Assembly: GCA_964460905.1 (NCBI GenBank)
Contig: CAYWRM010000006.1
Coordinates: 1 to 64,000, forward strand
Length of the DNA stretch: 64,000 nucleotides
Reading direction: 5' to 3'
Source: GCA-002708315 sp964460905
GTDB lineage: Bacteria; Bacteroidota; Bacteroidia; Bacteroidales; F082
Below the pieces are notes generated by a model. The model was given only the letters and a program-made list of their open reading frames with translations. It was not told the origin of the DNA and searched no databases. Position numbers and translations under genes: made by a program. The stretch's first letter is position 1, and each line of letters starts with the position of its first letter. Below are positions 17,971-26,761 of this stretch, piece after piece.

Positions 17971-19272
17971 CTACTTATACTTATTTTGTTTCATCATTCC
18001 CTCAATATCGTCAAATTCAATTGGAATATCTTCCATCAAATCAATTGGAGAATCATCTGTAATAAGGATGTCGTTTTCAATTCTAATTCCAATATTTTCT
18101 TCACGGATATACAATCCGGGTTCACAGGTTAGTACCATTCCCGGCTTAAATATCTCATCCTTGCTACCAACATCATGAACATCAAGTCCTAGAAAATGAG
18201 TGGTACCATGCATGAAATACTTTTTGAAGAATGGGTTTCCTTTATCCTGATTAACTACATCATCTTCAGTAAATAATCCCAGACTGATCATTTCCTTTTC
18301 CATCATCTTACTGACCTTATCATTAATAATGTTGATTGTATTACCGGGTACATACAACTTTTTTGCTTGTTTAAAAACACTAAGAACAGCATTATAACAT
18401 TCTTTTTGCCTGATTGTGAATTTGCCGTTTACCGGAATTGTGCGGCTCATATCAGCAGAATAATTAGCATATTCAGCTCCAAAATCAAATAACAATAATT
18501 CTCCATCATTACATTTCTTGTCATTTTCGATGTAATGTAATACACATGCATTACTACCCGAAGCAATTATTGGGGCGTAGCTATGTCCGTTAGCTTTGTT
18601 AATTGTGAATTCATGCTCGATTTCAGCCTGTATTTCAAATTCAAAAATTTTGGGTTTAGTTGTGGCCAATACTCTTCGAAATGCTTTGTTGGTAATATTA
18701 CAAGCTTCCTGTAGAAGGGCAATCTCTTCATCAGACTTTATTAATCGTAGCTGAGTTAACAGAGGTGCCGATCTGTGGTAACTATGTAATGGAAATCTGG
18801 ATTTAAGTTCATTACCAAGGCGGTGGTTACGTTCTTCTACTTCGGAGAAGAACTTTGGGTATTCATTTCGGTTTAAAAAAATATTATTTGTAGTTGAGAT
18901 AACCTCATTGAGGTTAACATCAAAATCATTAAGCCAGCAAATGTTTTCTATTCCCGATATCTCCTTTGCTTCTTCTTTGCTGTATTTATGACCTTCCCAA
19001 ACATCAATTTGTTCATTAGTTTTTATTAAAAATAATACTTCTCTTAAATTCTTGTTTTTGTTGTTTGGAGATATTAGTAATATACTTTTTTCCTGATTAA
19101 TACCTGTTAAGTAGAAAAAGTCGGATTGCTGCCTGAAAGGAAAATATTGATCACCATTTCGGGGTTGCTGGTCGTTTGAATAAAAAATTGCTACAGAATT
19201 ATCAGGTAATAATTCTATAAAGTGTTCTCTGTTTTTTATAAAAAGTCTGTTGTTAATAGATAGGTATCTCAT
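17971..19272 (-). CDS. pepP: Xaa-Pro aminopeptidase (M24B)
   Basis: 433 residues from the ATG at 19272. The open frame extends 15 codons further, but those precede the normal aminopeptidase P N-terminus. The N-terminal creatinase-like domain (about 1-165) is followed by a pita-bread catalytic domain with all five dimetal ligands visible: D263 (LFDFGAEY), D274 (SADMSRT), H359 (GTTHFLG), E384 (TCEPGLYI) and E399 (RIENDI). It removes an N-terminal residue that precedes proline. It has no signal peptide, so it is cytosolic. The GH92 gene follows eight bases downstream. The start region is divergent to the pterin gene and carries a hairpin repeat. Confidence 0.92.
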   Translation of the reverse strand: MRYLSINNRLFIKNREHFIELLPDNSVAIFYSNDQQPRNGDQYFPFRQQSDFFYLTGINQEKSILLISPNNKNKNLREVLFLIKTNEQIDVWEGHKYSKEEAKEISGIENICWLNDFDVNLNEVISTTNNIFLNRNEYPKFFSEVEERNHRLGNELKSRFPLHSYHRSAPLLTQLRLIKSDEEIALLQEACNITNKAFRRVLATTKPKIFEFEIQAEIEHEFTINKANGHSYAPIIASGSNACVLHYIENDKKCNDGELLLFDFGAEYANYSADMSRTIPVNGKFTIRQKECYNAVLSVFKQAKKLYVPGNTINIINDKVSKMMEKEMISLGLFTEDDVVNQDKGNPFFKKYFMHGTTHFLGLDVHDVGSKDEIFKPGMVLTCEPGLYIREENIGIRIENDILITDDSPIDLMEDIPIEFDDIEGMMKQNKYK

Positions 19273-19311
19273 CTGTAATTGTGTTTCACTATTTATAAGC
19301 AAATATAATAT

Positions 19312-19352
19312 AAACAACCTTCCAGAGTGCGTAGCTCCTAGAAGAGTTGTTT
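19312..19352. repeat. Short hairpin repeat, copy 2
   Basis: AAACAAC and CTTC pair with GAAG and GTTGTTT around the same AGTGCGTAG loop as the copy at 7572-7614. The outer stem sequence differs from copy 1, but complementarity is kept. It lies between the divergent pepP and PTPS/QueD genes, and the likely -33 TTG of the latter falls inside its right arm. Confidence 0.7.
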
Positions 19353-19379
19353 TTACTAGTAAAATTTATACTACTTTTG
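19347..19379 (+). promoter_or_regulatory. Putative Bacteroidota promoter for the PTPS/QueD gene
   Basis: TTG at 19347-19349 and TACTTTTG at 19372-19379, an exact TAnnTTTG match, are separated by 22 bases. The ATG is 18 bases downstream. The TTG is part of the hairpin repeat. Confidence 0.5.
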
Positions 19380-19396
19380 AGATCAAACTATCAACT

Positions 19397-19810
19397 ATGA
19401 TTTTCATAACACGCAGGGAGCGATTTAATGCTGCTCATCGTCTTTTTAGAGATGATTTCACTGATAAGCAAAATATGGATGTGTTTGGAAAATGCTCAAA
19501 TCCGAACTGGCATGGACATAATTATGAATTGTTTATTACAGTAAGGGGTGATATAAATGAGCAAACAGGCTTTCTGGTTAATCTAAAATTACTTAGTGAT
19601 ATTATCCGTAAACATGTAATTAGTAAACTTGATCATAAAAATATAAATATTGAAGTTGATTTTATGCAAGGGAAGTTGGCTTCAACGGAAAATTTGGCAG
19701 TTGGGATTTGGAATGAGCTAAATTGGCATATTAGCAACATAGGTGTTGAACTTCATTGTGTTAAGGTCACAGAGTCGGAAAATAATTATGTTGAGTACTT
19801 TGGCAAATAG
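19397..19810 (+). CDS. 6-pyruvoyl-tetrahydropterin synthase / QueD family protein
   Basis: 137 residues from the ATG at 19397; the longer open frame upstream crosses the promoter and hairpin repeat and is not used. Zinc ligands are H14 (NAAHRLF), H39 and H41 (HGHNY), with catalytic C33 in GKCSNPNWHGHNY. The CxNPNxHGHNY form is closer to 6-pyruvoyl-tetrahydropterin synthase than to typical QueD. The gene precedes folE, which makes the substrate 7,8-dihydroneopterin triphosphate, so either tetrahydrobiopterin-like or queuosine precursor synthesis is possible. No queC, queE or queF is in the window to decide. Confidence 0.88.
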   Translation: MIFITRRERFNAAHRLFRDDFTDKQNMDVFGKCSNPNWHGHNYELFITVRGDINEQTGFLVNLKLLSDIIRKHVISKLDHKNINIEVDFMQGKLASTENLAVGIWNELNWHISNIGVELHCVKVTESENNYVEYFGK

Positions 19811-19827
19811 GAAGCTTAGGTACTAAA

Positions 19828-19856
19828 TGTCAATATTTCGTGTTGGCACTTTTTTT
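19828..19856 (+). terminator. Possible terminator between the PTPS/QueD gene and folE
   Basis: TGTCAA pairs with TTGGCA (one G-U pair) around a nine-base loop, followed by C and seven T. It lies 18 bases after the stop. It would partly separate the two pterin genes transcriptionally. Confidence 0.4.
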
Positions 19857-19885
19857 GACTATTAATCAATTGAAAATTAGAAAAA

Positions 19886-20503
19886 ATGGAAAAACCTAAA
19901 GAAATTATAGGGTACGAAAAAATAGAAAAGTTTAACCCTGAAAATCTTAAGAAATTACAACATCATTATAAAGAAATTTTAAATTTAATCGGTGAAGATG
20001 TTAATAGAGAAGGATTATTGCAAACACCATACAGGGTTGCAAAATCAATTCAATTTTTAACACAGGGATATGATCATAATCCGGAAGAGATACTACTGTC
20101 TGCAAAATTTAAAGAAGATTATCGACAAATGGTAATAGTTAAGGATATTGAAATTTTCTCGATGTGTGAGCATCATATGATTCCTTTTATCGGCAAGGCT
20201 CATGTGGCCTATATTCCAAATGGATATATCACCGGTTTAAGTAAAATAGCCCGAGTTGTTGAAGCATTTTCAAGAAGGTTGCAAGTACAGGAGCGTCTCA
20301 CTACGCAGATAAAAGAATCTATACAAAAGACATTAAATCCTTTAGGGGTAGCTGTAGTAATTGAAGCCAGGCATTTGTGCATGGCAATGCGCGGTGTACA
20401 AAAACAACATTCGGTAACAACAACATCTGACTTTACAGGAGCCTTTGAGAGAGCAGAAACACGTGCTGAATTTATAAGTCTTATTTCTTCTAAGCTTTCT
20501 TAA
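19886..20503 (+). CDS. folE: GTP cyclohydrolase I
   Basis: 205 residues. It opens GTP to 7,8-dihydroneopterin triphosphate, the entry step to folate, biopterin or queuosine. Zinc ligands are C94 and H97 (SMCEHHMIPF) and C165 (ARHLCMAMRGV). The helix SKIARVVEAFSRRLQVQERL and the final GAFERAETRAEF are hallmarks of the type I decameric enzyme. It is cytosolic and of standard length. It is co-directional with the PTPS/QueD gene 75 bases upstream, with a possible terminator between. A second terminator at 20525 closes the gene. Confidence 0.97.
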   Translation: MEKPKEIIGYEKIEKFNPENLKKLQHHYKEILNLIGEDVNREGLLQTPYRVAKSIQFLTQGYDHNPEEILLSAKFKEDYRQMVIVKDIEIFSMCEHHMIPFIGKAHVAYIPNGYITGLSKIARVVEAFSRRLQVQERLTTQIKESIQKTLNPLGVAVVIEARHLCMAMRGVQKQHSVTTTSDFTGAFERAETRAEFISLISSKLS

Positions 20504-20524
20504 GTGAATAAAGAGTGAATAAGC

Positions 20525-20569
20525 AAATGATTGAATCGAATATGAATTTGCTCACTCAATCATTTTTTT
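20525..20569 (+). terminator. Terminator after folE, built from AATGATT-type repeat units
   Basis: AAATGATTG (20525-20533) pairs perfectly with CAATCATTT (20557-20565) and is followed by four more T. The surrounding sequence (GAGTGAATAAG, ACTCAATC) resembles the tract behind fabD at 22264-22380. Confidence 0.5.
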
Positions 20570-20626
20570 CCATATCATAAAATATTCAATAAATGTAATC
20601 GTTATTGAAATAGAAATTAATTAAAT

Positions 20627-21352
20627 ATGAATTATACAAATAATCAAATAAATTATGTAGCAGGGAAAGAAACAATCCCGGTTGCTAAAACATTTCTTTC
20701 AGGAGTGTTTATGTGGATGGGTTTAGCATTGTCAATTACAGCTTTGGTTTCATGGTTTTTTGCATCAAACCAATCCTTAATGAACATCCTTTTCGATTCT
20801 CAAACCGGAAGTATGAATATTGCAGGCTGGATTGTAATGCTTGCCCCATTAGGGTTAGTACTACTGATGTCGATGGGTTTTCAAAAGCTTAGCGCATCAA
20901 CACTTGTTTTAATTTTTGTGGCTTATTCTGCATTGATGGGAGCAAGCCTTAGCTTTATCTTTTTAATCTATACTTTACCATCCATTGCAAAAACATTTGT
21001 GATAACTGCAGCGATGTTTGGATTTATGGGAGTGCTTGGCTATACTACAAAAACGGATTTAACTAAGTTTGGAAGCATTATGATGATGGGGCTCGTGGGC
21101 TTAATAATTGCTTCGGTAGTAAATATGTTTATGCATAGCCAAACTATGGAATATATTATTAGTTTTATTGGAGTACTTGTGTTTACAGGGTTAACAGCAT
21201 ATGATGTTCAAAAACTAAAGCGAATTGGTACAAGTATATCACAAGGTACTGAAACAGCCCGTAAGTTAACAATTATGGGTGCTCTAACACTTTATTTAGA
21301 TTTTATAAATTTATTTCTTTTTTTGTTGCGCTTTTTTGGTAACAGAAGATAA
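20627..21352 (+). CDS. Bax inhibitor-1 / YccA family membrane protein
   Basis: 241 residues with about seven transmembrane helices, starting near 22 (FLSGVFMWMGLALSITALVS) and ending near 235. The conserved C-terminal part GLTAYDVQKLKRIG and ALTLYLDFINLFLFLLRFFG is diagnostic of the BI-1/YccA (UPF0005) family, whose bacterial members are pH-sensitive calcium leak channels or interact with the FtsH protease. It is located in the inner membrane. It stands between folE and fabD in the same direction, without a functional link that can be seen. The length is typical. Confidence 0.92.
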   Translation: MNYTNNQINYVAGKETIPVAKTFLSGVFMWMGLALSITALVSWFFASNQSLMNILFDSQTGSMNIAGWIVMLAPLGLVLLMSMGFQKLSASTLVLIFVAYSALMGASLSFIFLIYTLPSIAKTFVITAAMFGFMGVLGYTTKTDLTKFGSIMMMGLVGLIIASVVNMFMHSQTMEYIISFIGVLVFTGLTAYDVQKLKRIGTSISQGTETARKLTIMGALTLYLDFINLFLFLLRFFGNRR

Positions 21353-21381
21353 AAGTACATTATTAACCAAATATATATAAT

Positions 21382-22263
21382 ATGAACGCATATGTTTTTC
21401 CCGGACAGGGAGCTCAATATGTAGGTATGGGCAAAGATCTTTTTGAAGGATCATCCAAAGCCAAAGAATTGTTTAAAAAAGCAAACAGTATTCTCAAGTT
21501 TAGTATAACTGATATCATGTTTGATGGAACTGAGGAAGAACTTAAGCAAACCAATGTAACACAACCTGCTATTTTTATTCATTCAGTAATTCTTGCTAAA
21601 ATGATGGGTGATAGTTTTAAACCGGATATGGTTGCCGGACATTCACTTGGTGAATTCTCAGCACTTGTTGCCAACGGAACCATTACGTTTGAAGATGGAT
21701 TAAAGCTTGTTGTAAAGCGTGCTGATGCTATGCAAAAAGCATGTGAAATTGAACCATCAACAATGGCTGCCATAATTGGTTTAGATGATAACATTGTTGA
21801 AAGTATTTGTGATAGTATAGATGATGTTGTTGTGCCGGCAAATTATAATAGCCCGGGGCAATTAGTTATTTCAGGATCATTAGATGGCATTAATCAGGCA
21901 ATTGAAAAGTGTAATGAGGCCGGAGCTAAAAGAGCATTACTGCTAAAAGTGGGTGGAGCATTTCATTCGCCTTTAATGGAACCTGCCAGAGTTGAGCTTG
22001 CCGCTGCCATTAATTCCGTAAAATTTAGTCAGGGAATATGTCCAATATACCAAAATGTTACAGGTCAGTCGGTTAATGATGCTGAAATTATTAAAAAGAA
22101 CCTTGTTGCTCAGTTAACATCACCAGTGCGTTGGACTAAAATAATGCAGAATATGATTGCCGATGGTGCTAACAATATTACTGAAGTAGGCCCGGGAAAA
22201 GTTCTACAGGGTTTATTTAAAAAAATCGACAGAAAGATTCAAACGCAAAGTGCTTCTATTTAA
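21382..22263 (+). CDS. fabD: Malonyl-CoA:ACP transacylase
   Basis: 293 residues. It transfers malonyl from CoA to acyl carrier protein for fatty acid synthesis. The nucleophile is S88 in GHSLGEFSAL. The N-terminal PGQGAQYVGMG, the oxyanion Gln in that block, the QPAIF segment and the later GGAFHSPLM with the catalytic His are all present. It is cytosolic and of standard length. It starts 29 bases after the BI-1 gene and probably shares its transcript. acpS, which charges the carrier protein, lies further on at 28713. Confidence 0.96.
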   Translation: MNAYVFPGQGAQYVGMGKDLFEGSSKAKELFKKANSILKFSITDIMFDGTEEELKQTNVTQPAIFIHSVILAKMMGDSFKPDMVAGHSLGEFSALVANGTITFEDGLKLVVKRADAMQKACEIEPSTMAAIIGLDDNIVESICDSIDDVVVPANYNSPGQLVISGSLDGINQAIEKCNEAGAKRALLLKVGGAFHSPLMEPARVELAAAINSVKFSQGICPIYQNVTGQSVNDAEIIKKNLVAQLTSPVRWTKIMQNMIADGANNITEVGPGKVLQGLFKKIDRKIQTQSASI

Positions 22264-22380
22264 TGATTTAATGAGTGAATGATATAATGGTGTAATGTGG
22301 TTAATTGGGGAATTGTCCTTGGTCAGTTTAATTATTCACTCATTTCAGTATTTAATCATTTCAGCATTTAATCATTCATT
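22264..22380. repeat. AATGATT-type degenerate tract, inverted, between convergent genes
   Basis: The first half carries units such as AATGATTTAATGAGTGAATGA; the second half carries the complements TCACTCATT, AATCATT and AATCATTCATT. The tract fills the whole 115-base gap between fabD and cinA and could act as a terminator in both directions. The cinA stop codon is made from its last unit. Confidence 0.6.
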
Positions 22381-23656
22381 AAGATGTAGCTTTGTCTTCA
22401 TTGTTTGAATGACTTTTCAGCTCTTCTCTTAGCATATTAAGTGCAGCAATTGCTGACTTTCTGATATTTCTTCCTCGGTGTTCACCAAAATGGAATAGTT
22501 TAGATTTTACTCCATCAGGAGTCGCTAGTGCAATCCAAACTGTTCCTACGGGTTTGTCTTCACTACCTCCATCGGGGCCGGCTATTCCGGATGTTGCAAG
22601 ACAGTAATCCGTACTTAGATGTTTTCTGCATCCCGATGCCATTTGTTCTATAACTTCCCTACTTACAGCACCTTCCTGGTCAAGAATAACAGGGTTAACA
22701 TCAAGTTGGGTTTCTTTAATCTTATTTGAATACGAAATAACTGAACCATTGTAATATTCAGAACTACCTGCAATACTTGTGATTAAGTGAGCAATATATC
22801 CTCCTGTGCAGCTTTCAGCTGTAGATAAAGTAAGCCCAGATGATAAAAGTTGTTTACCCACAACCTCTTCAAGGGAAATATCGTCGTAACCAAAAATGAT
22901 TTCAGGAATAATTGTGGTTAATTTTCTACAATGTTTTTTTACTTCGTCTTCCAGCTTTTTTTTATGTTTCCCAGATGCAGATAGTCGCAATCGTACAATA
23001 CCTGGTTGAGGTAAATATGCAAGTTTAATATACTCAGGTAGTTTATTTGCCCAGTCATCAATTATTTCTGCCAGCATCGATTCACCGATACCGGTAGTCA
23101 TAATAGTTTTGTGAAAAATAAAATTCAATTTATATTTTGATTGTAAGCGAGGTATTACCTGGTCAACAACTAAACTTTTCATTTCAAATGGAACACCGGG
23201 CATTGAAACAAGAACCAGGTTACCTTTTTCAAACCACATTCCGGGTGCAGTACCGTGTGCGTTAAACAAAGGGGTGCAGGATTCAGGTATTTCAGCCTGC
23301 TTTTTGTTTACTTCAGTAACTTTAAAGTTACGAGCAGCAAAAATAGTTTTAATCTGTTCAAAAGTCGGATCGTGAAAAACCATCTTTGAATTAAAATAAT
23401 CTGCAAGCACCTGTTTTGTAATATCATCTTTTGTCGGTCCAAGTCCGCCTGTTAAGAGTATTATTTCAGCTCTTTTTTCAGCTTGCTTAATAGCCTCTTT
23501 TATATCATCGCCGGAATCGCTAACTGTTGTTATTCTTATGACATTTATACCATTCTTGTTGAGCTCTCCTGCCATCCATGAGGCATTAGTGTTTGTTACC
23601 TGACCAATTAAAAGTTCATCACCAATGCTGATTAATTCTGCGTTAACATCTTTCAT
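22379..23656 (-). CDS. cinA: CinA family nicotinamide-nucleotide amidohydrolase
   Basis: 425 residues. The N-terminal molybdopterin-binding-like domain (about 5-175: ELISIGDELLIGQVTNTNA, then ILLTGGLGPTKDDITKQ) has pyrophosphatase-type activity in CinA proteins. The C-terminal domain (about 265-415) with TLSTAESCTGGYIAHLITS and TSGIAGPDGGS deamidates nicotinamide mononucleotide in the pyridine nucleotide salvage cycle. The name comes from competence in Gram-positives, which is not implied here. The -7 promoter element abuts its start codon, so the mRNA may be almost leaderless. The sequence is full length. Confidence 0.95.
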   Translation of the reverse strand: MKDVNAELISIGDELLIGQVTNTNASWMAGELNKNGINVIRITTVSDSGDDIKEAIKQAEKRAEIILLTGGLGPTKDDITKQVLADYFNSKMVFHDPTFEQIKTIFAARNFKVTEVNKKQAEIPESCTPLFNAHGTAPGMWFEKGNLVLVSMPGVPFEMKSLVVDQVIPRLQSKYKLNFIFHKTIMTTGIGESMLAEIIDDWANKLPEYIKLAYLPQPGIVRLRLSASGKHKKKLEDEVKKHCRKLTTIIPEIIFGYDDISLEEVVGKQLLSSGLTLSTAESCTGGYIAHLITSIAGSSEYYNGSVISYSNKIKETQLDVNPVILDQEGAVSREVIEQMASGCRKHLSTDYCLATSGIAGPDGGSEDKPVGTVWIALATPDGVKSKLFHFGEHRGRNIRKSAIAALNMLREELKSHSNNEDKATS

Positions 23657-23671
23657 ATATTTGCAAAATTA
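23656..23671. promoter_or_regulatory. Back-to-back -7 elements of two divergent promoters
   Basis: TATATTTG on the plus strand (23656-23663) is directly abutted by TAATTTTG on the minus strand (plus bases 23664-23671), giving the near-palindrome TATATTTGCAAAATTA. Both match TAnnTTTG. The plus element would serve the nucleoside phosphorylase gene at 23696, the minus element cinA, whose ATG ends at 23656. No clear TTG was found at the -33 position of either. Confidence 0.45.
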
Positions 23672-23695
23672 ATTATTTCTTTTTACTGAAAATAT

Positions 23696-24574
23696 ATGAA
23701 CAGAATAAAAAAATCGGAGTTGGTATTAAATAGCGATGGATCAATTTATCACCTTAATTTATGTCCGGGGGATGTAGCTAAAACGATTATGCTTGTTGGT
23801 GATCCGGGAAGGGTGAGTTTGATTGCCGGTTTTTTTGATACTATAGAATTAAAAAAACAAAATAGGGAGATTAATACAGTTACCGGAACATACAAAGGTA
23901 AGAGACTGTCGGTTATGTCAACAGGTATGGGCCCCGATAATATTGAAATAGTTATAAATGAGCTTGATGCGCTGTTTAATATTGATTTGAAAACGAGGTA
24001 TGAGAAAAGTGAAAAAACTGTTTTGAATCTTATTAGAATTGGAACTTCAGGAGCTCTTCAACCTGAAATCCCGGTTGTTGATTCGTATGTAGTTTCTGAA
24101 TGGGGACTTGGCCTTGACGGACTGGCTTATTTCTATGAAAAAGGTTCTGAAGTTATTGACAATAAGCTTACTGATGGTTTTATTGAGGAGCTTAGCTGGG
24201 ATACTAATCTTCCTAAACCATATGGAATTAAAGCATCTGAATATCTTCTTGAAAAAATTGGGCATGGATGGCGAAAAGGAATAACCTTGACTGCACCGGG
24301 GTTTTACGCACCTCAGGGACGTGAGCTAAGGCTTAAAGTGAAGGATAACACTATAATTGAAAGGGCACGTAAGTATAAACATGAAGGTGTAAAAGTTACA
24401 AATTTTGAGATGGAGACTTCTGCATTATATGTACTTTCGGCAATGCTGGGGCATAATGCATTAACGGTTTGTGATATTATTGCCAACAGAATTAATGATG
24501 ACTTTAATCCTGATTACAAATTAAGCATGAAGCACCTTATTGGTGAGATTATTGACCGTATAGCAAGTTTGTAA
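23696..24574 (+). CDS. Nucleoside phosphorylase (uridine phosphorylase-like)
   Basis: 292 residues of the PNP/UDP phosphorylase superfamily. The phosphate-binding GDPGRVSLIAG sits near residue 38, STGMGPDNIEIVINEL near 76, and VTNFEMETSALYVLSAMLGH with the ribose-binding Glu-Met-Glu near 240. The enzyme splits a nucleoside with phosphate into base and ribose 1-phosphate for salvage. Bacteroidota proteins of this length are usually called uridine phosphorylase, but the base specificity cannot be fixed by eye. It is cytosolic, divergent from cinA and convergent with rmlB. Confidence 0.88.
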   Translation: MNRIKKSELVLNSDGSIYHLNLCPGDVAKTIMLVGDPGRVSLIAGFFDTIELKKQNREINTVTGTYKGKRLSVMSTGMGPDNIEIVINELDALFNIDLKTRYEKSEKTVLNLIRIGTSGALQPEIPVVDSYVVSEWGLGLDGLAYFYEKGSEVIDNKLTDGFIEELSWDTNLPKPYGIKASEYLLEKIGHGWRKGITLTAPGFYAPQGRELRLKVKDNTIIERARKYKHEGVKVTNFEMETSALYVLSAMLGHNALTVCDIIANRINDDFNPDYKLSMKHLIGEIIDRIASL

Positions 24575-24611
24575 TCTCTTATACAAAATATCACAACACC
24601 CGGATATTCAA

Positions 24612-25664
24612 TTATCTATTACCATACATTTCATCATAGTATTTCTGATAGTTACCTGAAGTAACATTATCTAACCACTTTTGGTTATTTAAATACCAGT
24701 CAATAGTAAGGTTTATTCCTTCTTCAAATTGTAATGAAGGTTTCCATCCCAATTCATTTTGAAGTTTGGTTGAATCAATTGCATAACGAAGATCATGGCC
24801 TGCTCTGTCGGTTACATAAGTTATGAGTTTTGCAGATGTTCCGGGCTCACGGCCAAGTTTTTCATCCATAACTTTACAGAATAGTTTAATCAAATCAATA
24901 TTTGTCCATTCGTTATGTCCGCCAATGTTAAAAGTTTCACCATCAGCACCATTATGGTAGATAACGTCAATAGCTTGTGCATGGTCGATAACGTAAAGCC
25001 AGTCGCGGACATTTTCGCCTTTTCCATAAACAGGTAAAGGTTTGTTGTTTCGTATATTATTTAAGAATAATGGAATCAGCTTCTCTGGGAATTGGTTTGG
25101 ACCATAGTTATTTGAACAGTTTGAAATAATTATGGGTAGTCCGTATGTATCATTATAGGCTCTTACGAGATGATCGGAGCTGGCTTTTGAGGCAGAGTAG
25201 GGGCTGTGAGGATCGTATGGAGTATCTTCATAAAAGAAACCTTCATCACCCAGCGAACCATAAACCTCATCAGTAGAAACATGGTAGAAGCGTTTGCCTT
25301 CATAATTTCTATCCCAAATATGGCGCGCTGCATTTAACAAATTAACAGTTCCTACTATGTTCGACATAATAAACTCCATTGGGTTTTCGATGGATCTGTC
25401 AACATGCGATTCGGCAGCAAGGTGGATAACTCCATCGAACTGATATTTTTTAAAGAGATTCATGATAAAATCACCATCCACTATATCACCAAGAATAAAT
25501 TTATAATTTGGCTTTTTATCAATGTCTTTCAAGTTCTCCAGATTGCCTGCGTATGTGAGCTTGTCAAGATTATAGATTTGGTAATCAGGATATTTGTTAA
25601 CAAATAATCTTGCTACATGTGATCCAATGAATCCGGCAGCACCAGTGATGAGTATCTTTTTCAT
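24612..25664 (-). CDS. rmlB: dTDP-glucose 4,6-dehydratase
   Basis: 350 residues, extended SDR. The NAD motif GAAGFIGSHVARLF is at the N-terminus, the STDEVYGSLGD block carries the dehydratase Thr-Asp-Glu residues, and YSASKASSDHLV holds the YxxxK pair. It makes dTDP-4-keto-6-deoxyglucose, precursor of rhamnose and other deoxysugars. It is the last of four minus-strand sugar-nucleotide genes. rmlA, rmlC and rmlD are absent from the window, so the final sugar is unknown. The C-terminal EMYGNR tail and the length are normal. Confidence 0.95.
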   Translation of the reverse strand: MKKILITGAAGFIGSHVARLFVNKYPDYQIYNLDKLTYAGNLENLKDIDKKPNYKFILGDIVDGDFIMNLFKKYQFDGVIHLAAESHVDRSIENPMEFIMSNIVGTVNLLNAARHIWDRNYEGKRFYHVSTDEVYGSLGDEGFFYEDTPYDPHSPYSASKASSDHLVRAYNDTYGLPIIISNCSNNYGPNQFPEKLIPLFLNNIRNNKPLPVYGKGENVRDWLYVIDHAQAIDVIYHNGADGETFNIGGHNEWTNIDLIKLFCKVMDEKLGREPGTSAKLITYVTDRAGHDLRYAIDSTKLQNELGWKPSLQFEEGINLTIDWYLNNQKWLDNVTSGNYQKYYDEMYGNR

Positions 25665-25690
25665 ATATCTTTTTTTTATGATCGAGTTTA

Positions 25691-26713
25691 CTAATTTTCA
25701 TTTTTTCTTAAAGCTTGTTCCCATTTCCATGCACTTAGGGTCATTTCGTCAATTCCTTTTTCGGCTTTCCATCCAAGTTCTTGATTTGAATAATCAGGGT
25801 TGGCCCAAACTTGTGTAATATCACCTTCACGACGGTCAACAATTTTATAATTAAGTTTTAATCCTGTAACTTTTTCAAATGATTTGATTACTTCCAACAC
25901 GGAATAACCATTTCCTGTACCAAGGTTAAAAATTTCAAAATCATTTTTCATTTTATTATTAATCATCCTGTCAACAGCTATAACATGTGCTTTGGCAAGA
26001 TCAACAACATGAATATAATCTCTTATGGCTGTTCCATCAGGAGTATCATATGTATCTCCAAAAACACTAAGTTGCTCACGTATGCCAATTGCAGTTTGTG
26101 TAATAAAGGGAACCAGGTTGTTTGGAATGCCAATGGGTAATTCTCCAATTATTGCTGTTTCGTGAGCCCCAATCGGGTTGAAATAGCGTAGTGCAATTGC
26201 GTTAAGATCAGTAGCGGTAATGGTATCCCTGATTATTTCTTCAGAGATTTGTTTTGTGTTTCCATATGGTGACTCTGCCACCATAATTGGTGCATTTTCA
26301 GATACTGGAAGCTCCTCTGGTTGACCATAAACCGTGCATGATGAGGAGAATACGATATTTTGTACACCATTATCTTTCATGCCTTGAAGTATGTTAACCA
26401 ATGAAGCTAAATTATTGTGATAATACAAAAGTGGTTCCTTAACAGATTCACCAACAGCTTTAAAAGCAGCAAAATGAATTACCCCGGCAATATCATTATG
26501 ACGTTTAAAAAAGTCTAATGTAAGCTCTCTATCCGTTAGGTCAAAAATTTCAAGTTTAGGTTTAATACCTGAAATCAAGGTAATTTTATCTGCTATTTCA
26601 GCACTTGAATTACTGAGGTTATCAACAATTATTACTTCATGTCCTTTATTTTGGAGTTCTACAACTGTATGAGAACCAATAAATCCGGTACCACCGGTGA
26701 CTAATATTTTCAT
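25691..26713 (-). CDS. galE: UDP-glucose 4-epimerase
   Basis: 340 residues, extended SDR. TGGTGFIGSHTVVEL at the N-terminus binds NAD; SSSCTVYGQPEELPVSE and the YGNTK (YxxxK) motif supply the catalytic residues; ALRYFNPIGAHETAIIGE is typical of GalE. It interconverts UDP-glucose and UDP-galactose (or their N-acetyl forms) for polysaccharide synthesis. It starts 48 bases after the acetyltransferase gene and ends 26 bases before rmlB, so it is within the same operon. Whether it accepts N-acetylated sugars cannot be read. Confidence 0.95.
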   Translation of the reverse strand: MKILVTGGTGFIGSHTVVELQNKGHEVIIVDNLSNSSAEIADKITLISGIKPKLEIFDLTDRELTLDFFKRHNDIAGVIHFAAFKAVGESVKEPLLYYHNNLASLVNILQGMKDNGVQNIVFSSSCTVYGQPEELPVSENAPIMVAESPYGNTKQISEEIIRDTITATDLNAIALRYFNPIGAHETAIIGELPIGIPNNLVPFITQTAIGIREQLSVFGDTYDTPDGTAIRDYIHVVDLAKAHVIAVDRMINNKMKNDFEIFNLGTGNGYSVLEVIKSFEKVTGLKLNYKIVDRREGDITQVWANPDYSNQELGWKAEKGIDEMTLSAWKWEQALRKNEN

Positions 26714-26761
26714 TATAAACAGGTTTTATATGGGGCAATAAAAATATAGAAAAAATATCAA

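Noticed and set aside
19250..19396. Longer N-terminus for the PTPS/QueD protein
   Set aside because: The extra codons cross the hairpin repeat and a good promoter element, and the family starts at the ATG at 19397.
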